Source: Doryteuthis pealeii (taxonomy: Eukaryota > Mollusca > Cephalopoda > Myopsida > Loliginidae). Taken from it: 64,000 nt of DNA. Numbering within the stretch: position 1 is the first letter of the stretch; each line of letters starts with the position of its first letter. The stretch spans positions 87,872,683 through 87,936,682 of the forward strand of contig CM042143.1 in NCBI GenBank assembly GCA_023376005.1, in the 5' to 3' direction. Below the pieces are notes generated by a model. It saw nothing but the letters and a program-made list of their open reading frames with translations. It was not told where the DNA came from and searched no databases. The translations under genes and the position numbers were made by a program. Below, one piece after another: positions 54,583 through 64,000 of the stretch.

Positions 54583-55383
54583 TCATTTATATATTAATAC
54601 TCGTGTTTCTTAATTGTATGACCGTTATCATCTTGTAGTCTCTTATTAAAAATGAGACAGTCTAATTCATCCAAGATGAAATGCAAAAATATAAATCCTT
54701 ATTAGGTGTGGCTTATCTGCTGAATTTTTATATCTTATAAGTGTCGTCACCTCAGCTAAATAATGAACCACTCCATTTTTATTATACAGAAAGAAAGGTA
54801 AGAAAAAGGACATGCTACATAGAAAAAATACAATAAGAAAGAAAGAAAGAGAATAGATGAAAGATAGAGGAGATGAGCGTGTGGTAGCAATAATGCTAAT
54901 CTGTTTCAATCGAACATAATGAAAAGATGAAAAGTAGGAAAAGAAAAGAGTAAGAAAGTTAAATCAAGATTATTATACTTTTTACAAATTGAAATATTTC
55001 ACAATAGCTCTTAAGTAAACATATCAAATGTTGCAATAATTAAATTACTATACTGTGGTATACAGGAAGCGCGTGGTGTAATGGTTAAAGTCATGGGAAA
55101 TGGACTCGTTGCCCTGAGTTCAAATCCTGGATGTGGTAATTGCATTTCACTTAGCGTTAATACCCTTGGGAAAGGTATGAATCTTACTCTCCCTCCAGCT
55201 ATGGATAAATAGCAGGGCAGACTGGGCTCTTAAACTTGGTTAGGCAACCGGTCTAGGAGAAGGAAAACTCTAAATTCAAACCTGTTGAACTCTGCTTAAG
55301 AAATTGACCTTGTGTCACATCCTGCTCGTGCGGAGGGGTTGGTAAATATATATATATACTGTGGTATATCCACAGGTCCTGTA
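54583..55383 (+). mobile_element. Hel-B with a SINE-B inside its terminal hairpin
   Basis: TCATTTATATATTAATACTC GTG 5' end; body with CTAAATAATGAACC and AAAGAAAGAAAGAGAAT. The 3' hairpin is split by SINE-B, then GTGGTATATCCACAGGTCCT GTAG (terminal CTAG has lost its C). Confidence 0.88.
55063..55354 (+). mobile_element. SINE-B, full length, 14-bp target duplication
   Basis: TATACTGTGGTATA precedes (55049-55062) and follows (55355-55368). AGCGCGTGGTGTAATGGTTA head, GAGTTCAAATCCTGGATGTG, GGTTAGGCAACCGGTCTAGG, and T2 tail CCTTGTGTCACATCCTGCTC GTGCGGAGGGGTTGGTAAAT. Confidence 0.93.
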
Positions 55384-55921
55384 GTATCATATATTTACAA
55401 TTATATATTATTCAGTGAGGAAATAAATAGGATTGTTCAAGTTTTCTTAATGGTCTGAATTTGAAAATAAATTCTATCTAAATTGCAACAGCAACATAAT
55501 TTCCCAACCTGCCTTTGCTGTTAATAAACAAAAATTGACTGAATAAACATTCAATTCTGACATAACTATCAATTTTTCTCTTTTGAGCATCTGCTGAATC
55601 AATTAAAAAATAATTCTAAAAAAGGTTTAAAAAAAACAAAAACTTGAAACTGTGAAAAAAAAAAAAAAAAAAAAAAAAAAAACAGCTAGAAAGCCACATG
55701 CTGTCAAAAGATTTGAGAAAGAATGTCAATCAGTCTGCAGTGCATAAAAAAAAAAAAAAAAGTTGTGTTTTTTTTATTTGCTGCACAAATGGGCCGCACA
55801 TTCAGTAAGAACATGAGAAAATATTCTGTTGCCTTAAAGTCAAATAACGACCTGATTTCTTTTTATGCAACTGGACCAATGTCATAAAAATTGATGAAAA
55901 TTACTTTTTAATCAAGATATT
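55384..55921. other. No gene recognised; poly-A tracts
   Basis: A runs at about 55656-55682 and 55746-55761. The rest is unclassified. Confidence 0.55.
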
Positions 55922-56132
55922 TCTAATTATAATGGAGATTCGGTGTCTGTCTGTAATCAAAACTACGTCACTGCTTATGTCACAATACCCTCAGGAATTG
56001 GGTAAGTTTATCAAAGAGTATCTAATTCATATTATAGTCAAAATCATTATTTCTTAGAATAAATCTTATTTATTAATGATGTCTCTATGAAAATCTGAGT
56101 TAGATTTACATCAAAACAGTCCATATTATTAA

Positions 56133-56354
56133 GGTATTTACCACACATCCCACATATGCGGGTATGACACAAGGTCTTTTGATGCGGGACCACCCACGAA
56201 CCAAAGCTCATGATATGATGGGTGCAAAAAATGCGGATATTCCATTGGCATTCCTCCTCAAGGGAGGCGCCTCAGGCACTGGGAAATAAACCCAGCCCCG
56301 CCCCTTTAAATAAAGGGGGTAGGTGTTGCCTGGGGTGATGACTCGAAGGCCCGG
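56133..56354 (-). mobile_element. SINE-E copy, first of tandem pair
   Basis: GGTATTTACCACACATCCC (T2-type end in reverse), GGGACCACCCACGAACC, CCGCCCCTTTAAATAAAGGG GGTAGGTGTTGCC. Confidence 0.83.
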
Positions 56355-56364
56355 GTTATTAGTG

Positions 56365-56613
56365 GTATTTACCACATACCCTACGTGTACGGGTTAGGTA
56401 CAAGGCCCTATTAATCTTGGACCACCCATTAACCGAAGCTCATAAGTGGTGGGTGCAAAAAATGCATTGATCACGTCGACATTCCCCTTCAAGGGGGCAC
56501 CTCAGGCACTTGGCAATAAACCAAGCCCTGCCCCTTTAAATCAAGGGGGCAGGTGTTCCCTGGGATCAACGCTGTTAATTTACATTAACAAACACAGGCC
56601 CTGAAAGGCCTGT
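56365..56613 (-). mobile_element. SINE-E copy, second of tandem pair
   Basis: GTATTTACCACATACCCTAC GTGTACGGG, TGCCCCTTTAAATCAAGGGG GCAGGTG; ends in a small palindrome ACAGGCCCTGAAAGGCCTGT. Confidence 0.83.
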
Positions 56614-57009
56614 GTTATTAGTGCATTCAAATTTTACTTATATATTACTAAGAAATAAACGTATACTTAATATATGGTGTGGTTAATTTGCATACTGGTT
56701 TTAACAAAACCAGGTTTAATAAGTAATTACTTGGTATTGTTGATCTCTAATATTATTGTTTTATTCTCCAACGTATTAAAATCAATCCTATGAATGACTT
56801 TATATAGAAACTAATTAAAATAAGTGTGATCTTTTCATATACGTTCTTAATTTTGTTAGTCTTTCTAATTTAATATATTTCATTACATTAAAACTTAAAT
56901 ACTTATGCCCGGTGGAGGATGCATATTCTTGCTAGTTAAATGAATAAATTCAGCATAAAATGATTTACATAAAATCCTTTTCACTATTTACAAACATTTT
57001 TTTACCCCC

Positions 57010-57360
57010 TCATAGATTTTGGAGTAAATCATCATCATCATGTCGCGCAAGTAGTATGGATATCTATGACAATCTCTCGCTAACCTTCCCTATCATTCAT
57101 TGTCCTTGGAAGGTCTTCTGCACAGAAACCAGCATCCTTGCATAGTTAGTCAATGTAGGTCCTTGGTGGGTGGCCCACACTTGCATGTCCATGTATTGAC
57201 TTCCACAGGAAAACGTTGCTTATGAGCTTGTCCTGCATGCCTAGTCCGTCTCACTCAGATGATTTGTGTGATGCGGGTCAGGTGGCCATACTGCTGCTTC
57301 CTTGTGGGGTGCTGTTTCCACGACTTGTTCAGGACTGCACACAGCATTCTTGGAGTAAAA
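57010..57360 (-). pseudogene. LINE ORF C-terminal fragment
   Basis: Minus strand reads SWKQHPTRKQQYGHLTRI, then VRRTRHAG after a stop, then GHASVGHPPRTYID, stop, and DAGFCAEDLPRTMNDREG. This is the post-reverse-transcriptase C-terminal region (SW.QHPT..QLYGHL, QVRRTRHAG, VGRPP.TYI.QLC.D.G...EDLP.AM.DR..W) common to a non-LTR element family in invertebrates. At least two in-frame stops and small shifts; no RT domain remains here. Confidence 0.85.
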
Positions 57361-57712
57361 TCTTGGTGTAAATAAAAAAGTTCAACTCCAAGACTCCAAA
57401 ATCCCTGCTATTTATAGACCTAACAATTATTTCCATTCTTCCCTGGAACCATCTGTTTGTTCAAAGATCCGTTCTCAATCAAATTTAGGGAGATCCGACT
57501 AGACTGTTACATTATGGCCACCGGATGTTGAATTTCATTGATATCTTTTCTTTTTTTTTCTTTTTCCTCATGGCATAGTGACTATACTGCGACGTCATAG
57601 TAAGCAAGTTTGATCTTCAGTCATGCTACCATGTTCATTTTTAGACTAATAGCATTGCGAAAGGTATGAACCTCATCATCCCCCAGCAATGGATTAAATA
57701 GTACAACTACTC
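57361..57712. other. Unclassified, then SINE-B scrap
   Basis: No gene. 57650-57710 has GCATTGCGAAAGGTATGAAC CTC and AGCAATGGATTAAATAGTAC, a relic of SINE-B/T1-module sequence. Confidence 0.5.
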
Positions 57713-57955
57713 TGTCGGTAGAGCGTTCGGCTAGAAACCACAAGGTTCCTAGTTCGATACCAGCCCTCGCCAACTCAGTGTATGAGTAGCACAGGGATCT
57801 GTGCGGTAAAGTAAGAAGCTGATGGTAGGTGTGATGCTCTACCTCAGACACTAAAACAATCTCCTTGGTCTAGTGCTAGTGAAAAGGGGATAGACTCCCT
57901 CACTGATTGGCTCATACTGACATTAGGCCACCCCGACGACTTTACTTTACTTACT
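57713..57955 (+). mobile_element. SINE-A
   Basis: CTCTGTCGGTAGAGCG head (5' few bases lost), box B CTAGTTCGATACC, GTAAAGTAAGAAGCTGATGG, TAGACTCCCTCACTGATTGG. An overlapping minus frame is a shadow. Confidence 0.88.
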
Positions 57956-58020
57956 TTTGTTCTACAAGGAGGCTTTGCTATCAAATAACCCAGAAAGGTT
58001 GATATGCTATTAATCTATTA
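57956..58020 (+). repeat. T1-tail fragment
   Basis: TTCTACAAGGAGGCTTTGCT ATCAAATAACCCAGAAAGGT TGATATGCTATTAA. Confidence 0.75.
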
Positions 58021-58030
58021 TTAAATGATA

Positions 58031-58252
58031 TGGAGGCGCATGGGCTAGTGGTTAGTCATGGAAAATGGATTTGTCGATTCGAGTTCAATTCCTAGATGAA
58101 GCTGTTGGCATTTCACATAGCGCTAATACCCTTGGGAAAGGTATGAATCCATATATTCTCCCTCCAGCTATGGGTTAAATAGTAGGGCAGACTGGGCCCT
58201 TCAGCCTTGGGTAGGTAACCAGTCTAGGAGAGTGATAACTCTGAATTCAAAA
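58031..58252 (+). mobile_element. SINE-B, 3'-truncated
   Basis: GGCGCATGGGCTAGTGGTTA GTCATGG head, GAGTTCAATTCCTAGATGAA GCTG, CTAATACCCTTGGGAAAGGT, GTAACCAGTCTAGGAGAGTG; stops before the T2 tail. Confidence 0.85.
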
Positions 58253-58760
58253 TTCCTGAGGTCAATCGTTGATTGGGTTTGTGGCAATCCTTGATGCACC
58301 AATTCTTTCCTATCGACTGTGCAAAAAAAGTGTGGATGGTTCGACACAACCCTTCACCACTATAAACAAATCACTGTGTAGACGTTCATTATATGAACAC
58401 TCATACGTCGAAATTGATGGGAGAGTCCATCATTATTAAAACAACCACCTAATATGGACATAAATGTAACCCTCCTACTGAGTAGAGGGGAATTCTTCTA
58501 AATTTATATTATGATGATTGGGAGTGAAGGAGTAGAAAAACGTCCCTGGAGGTATTGTAATCCTTGGGGGGGGTCTTTTTTTTTTTTTTTAAAACACTTG
58601 TTTTGAATATTATCAGGTTGTTTGGATACACACACACAAGGGTCACTTAATACCACCAACAATCTTTTCCCCTCCTCCACTCCCCATAGGATAAATTTAG
58701 AACAATTCCCCTCCCCTTGGTAGGATGGTTGCAAACTGTTTTGTTTACATACATATTTGA
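58253..58760. other. No gene recognised
   Basis: Unclassified, with a G7 T-rich stretch near 58566-58590. Confidence 0.5.
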
Positions 58761-59015
58761 GGGATGGTTTAGCTCAGTCGGTAGAGTGTTCAGCTGGGAG
58801 CCTCAAGGTTCCTGGTTCGATATCGGCCCTCGCCAACTCAGCGTATGAGTAGCACAGGGATCTGTGCACTAAAGTGAGGAGCTGATGGTAGGTGTGGTGA
58901 TCTGCCTCAGATGCTAAAAAAAACAATCTCCTTGGTCTAGCGGTAGTGAAAAGGGGATAGACTCCCTCGCTGTCTGGCTGATACCAACATTAGGCCACCC
59001 TGACGACTTTACTTA
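58761..59015 (+). mobile_element. SINE-A
   Basis: GGATGGTTTAGCTCAGTCGG TAGAG head, box B GGTTCGATATC, GAGGAGCTGATGGTAGGTGT GG, CGCTGTCTGGCTGATACC. One of the best-preserved copies. Confidence 0.9.
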
Positions 59016-59040
59016 CTTACATATTTGATGGTTGTTTTAA

Positions 59041-59550
59041 TCTATAATACTCATGTTCCTTAATTTTGATACCGTTATCAACTTGCAATACCCTCTGATT
59101 AAAAATGAGACAGTCCAAATGACTGGTTTCAGCCGACCCAGGCTTCTGGACAAAGTAACAGCATGATCCGATGGGATTCACGCATTTTTTTTACTAGCCA
59201 CACATGAGCTTTGTGTGTTTGTGCATTGCTTCCCATGTTAAAAAAGACCTTGTGTCACATCCTAAACTGGTGGGAGGACTTGGTAAATACCAAGATGATA
59301 TGCAAAAATGTAAATCCTGATTATCTGGAGTTGCTTATCCACCAAATTCTTATTTCTTATGAGTGTTGTCACCTCAATTAAATACTGGACCATTCTGTTT
59401 TTATTATAAAGAAAGACAGGGAAGAAAAAGGACATGCTATACAGAATATAATAAGAAAGAAAGATTGGTGGAAAGATAGAGAGGGTAGGAATGCTAATTT
59501 GTTTCAATTGAACACAATGAAAAGAATGAAAGAAAAAGAGTATGAAGGGT
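59041..59550 (+). mobile_element. Hel-B 5' part with SINE-E insertion
   Basis: A|TCTATAATACTCATGTTCC, GCAATACCCTCTGATTAAAA A, insertion at about 59124-59288, then AAGATGATATGCAAAAATGT onward to CAATGAAAAGAATG. The 3' end with the hairpin is missing. Confidence 0.83.
59124..59288 (+). mobile_element. SINE-E, 5'-truncated, nested in Hel-B
   Basis: GATCCGATGGGATTCACGCA TTTTTT, ACACATGAGCTTTGTGTG and T2 tail GACCTTGTGTCACATCCTAA ... GACTTGGTAAATAC. It links SINE-E to the SINE-B tail type. Confidence 0.7.
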
Positions 59551-59860
59551 GTTGCATTTAAATAATCCTGTATATCATCAGAACTGTTGGACAAAATGTA
59601 TTACAAATTGTCCTGCACAGATCAGGCATGAACTCTACAAAACTTGTAACCCATATCAGAATTAGTGAGTATCAGTTTGAAGCCAACACCAAGTCCTTAT
59701 AACGCATTAGGGAATCCATAAATAACCTAACACTGAACACTTGGTAAGAAAAGACTGACAATAAACTTAGATTAACAAATGTACATAAGAATATTTGATA
59801 AACAAATGTAATAATAGATGCAAGAAACACACATCCCAACCAAATTAAATGCACAATAGA
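59551..59860. other. No gene recognised
   Basis: Unclassified AT-rich DNA. Confidence 0.5.
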
Positions 59861-60075
59861 AATCACAAGGTTCCTAGTTCGATACTGGCCCTCGCCAACT
59901 CAGCGTATGAGTAGCAAAGGGATCTGTGCAGTAAAGTAAGGAGCTGATGGTAGGTGTGGTGCTCCACCTCAGATGCTAAAAATAATCTCCTTGGTCTAGC
60001 GCTAGTGAAAGGGGGATAGACTCCCTCACTGATTGGCTGATACTGACTTTCGGCCACCCCAACGACTTTACTTTT
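59861..60075 (+). mobile_element. SINE-A, 5'-truncated
   Basis: Starts in the anticodon arm region (AATCACAAGGTTCCTAGTTC GATAC), so box A is missing. The body is complete to GGCCACCCCAACGACTTTAC. Confidence 0.87.
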
Positions 60076-60310
60076 TATGTTCCGTGAACAAAACAGTATA
60101 ATAAATTTTTTTTTTTTAAAGTGTTAATAAATGTCTTGCAAATTAAATGCACAGTATGTTCCATGAATACAAGGCATAATGAAAAAAAAGGTTAAAAAAG
60201 ACTTAGTTATCTGCTGCAAGTAAACACAGTGACCCAACCCTTTTTATCATTTTTTCCTTTCTATTTTTATTTTTTTATTTTTTCAAATTATATTCTAAAC
60301 ACTTAACAGC

Positions 60311-60436
60311 TAGAAGACACATGGTGTAATGGTTAGAGTAGTAGGAAATGAACTCGTTGATGCAAGTTTAAATCCTGGATGAGGCTGTTTGCATTTTACA
60401 TGGTGCAAATACTCTTGGGAAAGGTATGCCCGCCCA

Positions 60437-60514
<78 letters not shown>

Positions 60515-60655
60515 GATATGGGTAAATAGTAGGCTCTTTAATCTGGTTAGGCAACCTGACTAAGAGAAGGAAAACTGAATTCAAACCTGTTAAACTTAAG
60601 AAATTGACCTTGTATCACATCCTGCTCATGTGGAGGGGTTAGTAAATATGTAGGT
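60311..60655 (+). mobile_element. SINE-B with an internal CT microsatellite
   Basis: GACACATGGTGTAATGGTTA GAG head, TTTAAATCCTGGATGAGGCT G, then at the family's TATTCTCCCTCCAG position a CT expansion (60436-60513), then ATATGGGTAAATAGTA, GGTTAGGCAACCTG and T2 tail CCTTGTATCACATCCTGCTC. Confidence 0.9.
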
Positions 60656-60679
60656 ATATGCTATAAGGCAGTGACAGAG

Positions 60680-60965
60680 AGTCAGTGTCCTGGGTATGAT
60701 GTTAAACTGCATTTAGTGGTGAGGTTCCAATTCTGGAACTCTAGGGAATGTGAATACCCCTTAATTGTCATTACTCTTAGGTCCACTCTGACCTGGAGTG
60801 GTAGTACCTGTCAGAGTCCCATTTATAGGTTAAATAGATAAAAAAAATGAGTTTAAAAAAAACATTGAATGCTCCATTAAGAATGAATAAAAACAAAAAT
60901 GTATTTGGCATAAAATAACCCAACAATGGTTGACATGCTGTAAAATCCAACCAACAAACCTAAAA
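60680..60965 (+). repeat. SINE-C 3' portion
   Basis: GAGTCAGTGTCCTGGGTATG ATG to GGTTGACATGCTGTAAAATC CAACC. Confidence 0.85.
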
Positions 60966-61060
60966 ATGGTGGAATTTTTGCTGAATTAGCTTGTTGGTCC
61001 AACAAATCCTATAAGTGCCCAATAGGATTGAGACCTGGATGCATGCAATGAATAATTTCC
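60966..61060 (-). pseudogene. Tc1-like transposase C-terminal scrap
   Basis: Minus strand reads MHPGLNPIGHL, stop, DLLDQQ, which matches the Tc1-family SPDLNPIEHLWD.LDR.. motif around the last catalytic acidic residue. That residue (E) is G here. About 30 codons only; the N-terminal part was not found. Confidence 0.65.
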
Positions 61061-61226
61061 TGCAGTGTAGCAAGTCACATTGTCTTTCTAAAAGATGCCA
61101 CAGCCATCACAGATAGAAGACTGTTACCATGGATGTAACAGATCTTCAATGATGTTGAGTTAAGTGGGATGTGACAAAGGATCTTCCAAATGAATTCTAA
61201 GATCCAATGTTTACGAATCCATTGAA
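61061..61226. other. No gene recognised
   Basis: Unclassified. Confidence 0.5.
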
Positions 61227-61910
61227 TCTGGGAAGCAGCCAAGAATCAGTTTCTAGAAATAGCATTAACATTGATAGCTTTCTTGTTATCTAAAAGTCTG
61301 TAAACAATTTCCACATCTGGGAAGCAGAAGTGAATTACTTTCTAGAAATAAAACAACATTGTTAACTTTCTCATTTGTTTTATCTGTAAATAATTTCCAG
61401 ATCAAATCTAGGAAGTGGATGAGAATTAGTTTCTAGAAATAACATTGTTAGTTTTCTGATTTAAAAAAAAACTGTAAAACAATTTCCAGCCCTGGAAAGC
61501 AAATTAATTTCTAGAAATAATATAACATTTTTTGATTTTTCATATTTTTAACATCTGTAAAATATTTCCAGATTGAATCTGGGAAGCAAATGAGAATTAG
61601 TTTCTAGAAATAACATAGCATTGTTAGTTTTCTGACTTTTTAAAAAATCTGTAAACAATTTCCAGATTAAATCTGGGAAGCAATTGAGAATTAGTTTCTA
61701 GAAATAACATAACATTGTTAGTTTTCTGACTTTTTAAAAAATCTGTAAACAATTTCCAGATTAAATCTGGGAAGCAATTGAGAATTAGTTTCTAGAAATA
61801 ACATAGCATTGTTAGTTTTCTGACTTTTTAAAAAATCTGTAAACAATTTTCAGATTAAATCTGGGAAGCAATTGAGAATTAGTTTCTAGAAATAGCATAA
61901 CATTGTTAGC
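61227..61910. repeat. Minisatellite, about 92-bp unit, 7-8 copies
   Basis: Units start CTGGGAAGC at about 61227, 61318, 61409 (CTAGGAAGT), 61493 (CTGGAAAGC), 61580, 61673, 61767 and 61860. Each contains TTAGTTTCTAGAAATAAC and GTAAACAATTTCCAG. The first four differ by indels and substitutions; the last three to four are almost identical. Confidence 0.95.
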
Positions 61911-61989
61911 ATCGTCCAAACTCTTACATTACCTACACTCGCTTGTTGTTTTCCAAGGGCACATCCTGATATCCCTACTTTCCAAGGAT

Positions 61990-62320
61990 AATGAGGCATT
62001 TTTATCATATATGTACTAGAAGGCAATAACTGAGGGTCTTAGTGTCCTATGTATGATGTATCTGATGGTGAAGTTCCAATTCTAGAACTCTGGGGAATGT
62101 GGAGTACCTCTTCATCACCATTACTCCCAGGTCCACTCTGACCCAGAGTGGTAGTATCCGTTAGGGTCTCATCAATGGGTTAAATAGAAAAATTAAAAAA
62201 GATTGAGTTAAAAAAAAAAGAGTACCCATCAAGAATGAATAAAACACTTTCTTTTCTTTTTTTTGTATGAAATAACCCATATGGGTTGACATGCCATAAA
62301 ATCCAACCAACTATTAACAA
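61990..62320 (+). repeat. SINE-C 3' portion
   Basis: TTTTTATCATATATGTACTA GAAGG to GGGTTGACATGCCATAAAAT CCAACC. Confidence 0.85.
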
Positions 62321-62730
62321 TGGTTTCGTAATTTTTTTTTTCTCTCAAATTGACACTTACTTGTCTAGACATCATCACTTTATGTCTCCCCTGGTTCCAT
62401 CATTGGAATCAGTGTTTGGTTTTTAAAAACCTTTCTTACATTTAGTCATTCACTTTTTTGATTAGATTGCTCACTGGGTTATCTTCTGATGGTATTGTGT
62501 GGACCGTGGGGGTTGGGGGGAAAAGCCAAAAGGTTTGGGTGGTAATAAGAGCATTATTGAGGTAGAAAGGGAGACAACTCAGAACAAGACAACCAATATA
62601 ATTGTCTTAGTTATGCAAACACCTTTTGATTTTAATTAGAAAATTAAAAATTTTAAATTTCTGTTGAAATATTTTTTTCTCATTTTTCAGATAATAATCT
62701 CAAATTATTTTAAAAATGATACAATCAGTC
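62321..62730. other. No gene recognised
   Basis: Unclassified; G-rich GGGGGTTGGGGGGAAAAG near 62508. Confidence 0.5.
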
Positions 62731-63060
62731 ACAGTGATACTGATAGCTTTTTAATTTAGTGCATCCTTGGACTCATAAATTTGATTTGAATGAGTCCCCG
62801 GTAAATTTGATGGGTCCCAACTAAAGTTTCTTAATAAATTGTAGAGTTTTTATCTATGAACAATTAACACCATCTAACCCCTACTTTGTACCACATGCAG
62901 TGTAATTCATTTCCAAGAAAATATTTAAATGTATTTACAGTTAGCTTGAAATGGTTGGGGCAGAAAAAATACTGGGACACATGGATACCATTTTTCTGCA
63001 TCTTTTTAGATTTTTATGTGTTAGGGGATGCAGAACACATACCTATCAGCATCTCTGTAC
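62731..63060. mobile_element. MITE-5 copy 2, longer
   Basis: ACAGTGATACTGATAGC at the left and CTATCAGCATCTCTG at the right. It retains about 40 bases (TTTCTTAATAAATTGTAGAG region) missing from 45113. Nearby ATACAAT/TACAAT could be a target duplication. Confidence 0.8.
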
Positions 63061-63187
63061 AATATAAAAATCTAAAATCATGAAAGTGAAAAAAAAAATA
63101 GAATTAAGAAAATGAATTTATGAAGATATAATCATTTTATTGTAAATTGTTCAGTTTCACATTGACAATTTGAAATAAAAATTTCTT

Positions 63188-63302
63188 CATCCCCCAGCTA
63201 TAGGTAAAATAGTACTACTATTGTTCTTCTACAAGGATGGCTTTGGCACTAAGCCTTGAAGGTTGATATGCCATTAAACAAAGAAACAAACCAAACCAAA
63301 CA
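63188..63302 (+). repeat. T1-tail repeat module
   Basis: CATCCCCCAGCTATAGGTAA AATAGTACTACTATTGTTCT TCTAC, GGCTTTGGCACTAAGC, GGTTGATATGCCATTAAAC with CAAA-rich end. Confidence 0.78.
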
Positions 63303-63352
63303 GGAAAGCACTTGATAACCTATTAGTCATTTTTAAAATTTTTATTTTTACT

Positions 63353-64000
63353 TGCAAGAATATACACACTCCAGGCATAAGTATTTTAAGTTTTAATGCA
63401 ATGAAATATATTAAATAAGAATACATATGAAAATATTACTTATTGTAATTATATTTTAATTGGTTTCTATATAAACTCATTTATAGGATTATTTTAAAAC
63501 ATTGGAGAAAAAAAACAATATTAGAGATCAATAACACCAAGTAATTATTTATTAAACCCGGTTTTGTTAAAACCAGTATGCAAATTAACCCCACCATATA
63601 TTATGTAAACATTTATTTCTTAGTGATATATAAGACACATTGCAGGATTTTAAACGCACTAATAACCCGTCCTTCGGGGCAGGGGTCCGGTGTGCTTCAG
63701 CCACTGGACCTGTGTGCTAAATTAATAGCATCGATCCCAGGGGGCTATCTCCCCAGGCAACACCTGCCTCCTCGATTTAAAGGGGCAGGGCTGGGTTTAT
63801 TGCCCAGCACCTGAGGCGCCCCGTTGAGGGGGAATGCTGAAGGGATTGACACAATTTTTGTTCTTTCCAACCCATGAGCTTCGGGTTGTGGGTGGGCCTT
63901 GTGCCCAGCCCATACAAGTAGGGTATGTGGCAAATACCCACTAATAACATGGGCTGTTTTGAGGCAAATCTAACTCAGATTTTCATAGACATCATTAATA
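63353..64000 (-). mobile_element. Hel-A carrying SINE-E, cut by window end
   Basis: CTTGCAAGAATATACACACT CCAGGC is the minus-strand 3' end (TTGCAAG where CTAG is expected). The body blocks TTAAACCCGGTTTTGTTAAA ACC and ATGCAAATTAACCCCACC are shared. It continues past 64000, so the 5' end is outside. Confidence 0.85.
63667..63938 (+). mobile_element. SINE-E, longest copy, 10-bp target duplication
   Basis: CACTAATAAC flanks it (63657-63666, 63939-63948). CCGTCCTTCGGGGCAGGGGT head, CAACACCTGCCTCCTCGATT TAAAGGGGCAGGGC, CATGAGCTTCGGGTTGTGGG, and end GGGTATGTGGCAAATACC. The empty form of this site is in the Hel-A at 41827. Confidence 0.9.

Larger units (their letters stand above)
55922..56935 (+). 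mobile_element. Hel-A with two tandem SINE-E copies
   Basis: TCTAATTATAATGGAGATTC GG 5' end; ATGCATATTCTTGCTAG|T 3' end, 1014 bp. SINE-E (minus) at about 56133-56354 and 56365-56613. GTTATTAGTG stands between them (56355-56364) and after the second (56614-56623), with a decayed version before the first. Confidence 0.9.

Noticed and set aside
58761..58835. Possible tRNA gene in the SINE-A heads (also 21188, 31509, 52572)
   Set aside because: Boxes A and B are present, but the acceptor and anticodon stems do not close and the SINE body follows directly.
57621..60057. Minus-strand 64-76 codon frames with similar proteins (also 39383, 23074, 21265)
   Set aside because: The shared protein similarity comes from antisense reading of SINE-A copies and not from a gene family.
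61227..61910. CRISPR-like regular repeats
   Set aside because: Units are contiguous with no unique spacers, and the window is eukaryotic. It is a minisatellite.

Overview
This window is non-coding, repeat-dense animal genomic DNA. I find no intact protein-coding gene, no functional tRNA or rRNA gene, and no CRISPR or operon structure. The only coding traces are decayed transposase and reverse-transcriptase fragments. Long CT and AT microsatellites, several tRNA-headed SINE families, a 5S-rRNA-headed SINE, Helitrons, MITEs and mariner/pogo remnants suggest a lophotrochozoan genome. My best guess is a cephalopod mollusc such as an octopus, but that is inference from repeat style and no host gene confirms it.

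Family names used here are mine. SINE-A: tRNA head with box A TAGCTCAGTCGG, about 245 bp. SINE-B: tRNA-Gln-like head (GGTGTAATGGTTA), about 290 bp. SINE-C: about 570 bp. SINE-D: compact tRNA-like, about 125 bp. SINE-E: GC-rich, about 270 bp. 5S-SINE: 5S rRNA head. SINE-H: AT-tailed. Hel-A and Hel-B: two non-autonomous Helitron families with TC...CTAG termini and a 3' hairpin. MITE-1 to MITE-5: short elements with inverted ends. Two 3' tails are shared between otherwise unrelated SINEs. T1 (GGGTTGATATGCCATAAAA type) is on SINE-C, the 5S-SINE and loose tail fragments. T2 (CCTTGTGTCACATCCTG...GGTAAATA type) is on SINE-B and SINE-E.

Layout: 1-5.9 kb holds microsatellites and a dispersed repeat (Rep-R). 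5.8-9.7 kb holds a 5S-SINE nested in MITE-1, SINE-D/E/B copies and a 105-bp-arm foldback. 9.7-18.7 kb holds MITEs, Hel-A/Hel-B, SINE-C and a TATA-box region that may be a solo LTR. 18.74-27.67 kb is a block of Helitrons and SINEs that ends at a 100-N gap (27668-27767). 27.78-36.06 kb repeats that block in the same order and orientation; this is most simply two overlapping contig ends, or two haplotypes, left unmerged. 36-45 kb holds a local tandem duplication, pogo/Tigger and mariner pseudogene fragments, nested SINEs and a 1.1-kb CT-rich satellite. 45-64 kb holds more SINE-A/B/C, a mariner pseudogene, LINE fragments, an LTR candidate, a Helitron with two SINE-E copies and a 92-bp minisatellite.

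There is no pathway to describe. The elements interact by nesting: SINEs lie inside Helitrons and MITEs with visible target-site duplications, which gives a relative insertion history. Stretches not listed as features were read and hold only AT-rich unclassified sequence. Boundaries of old repeats are approximate (tens of bases) unless a duplication or a terminus is stated.
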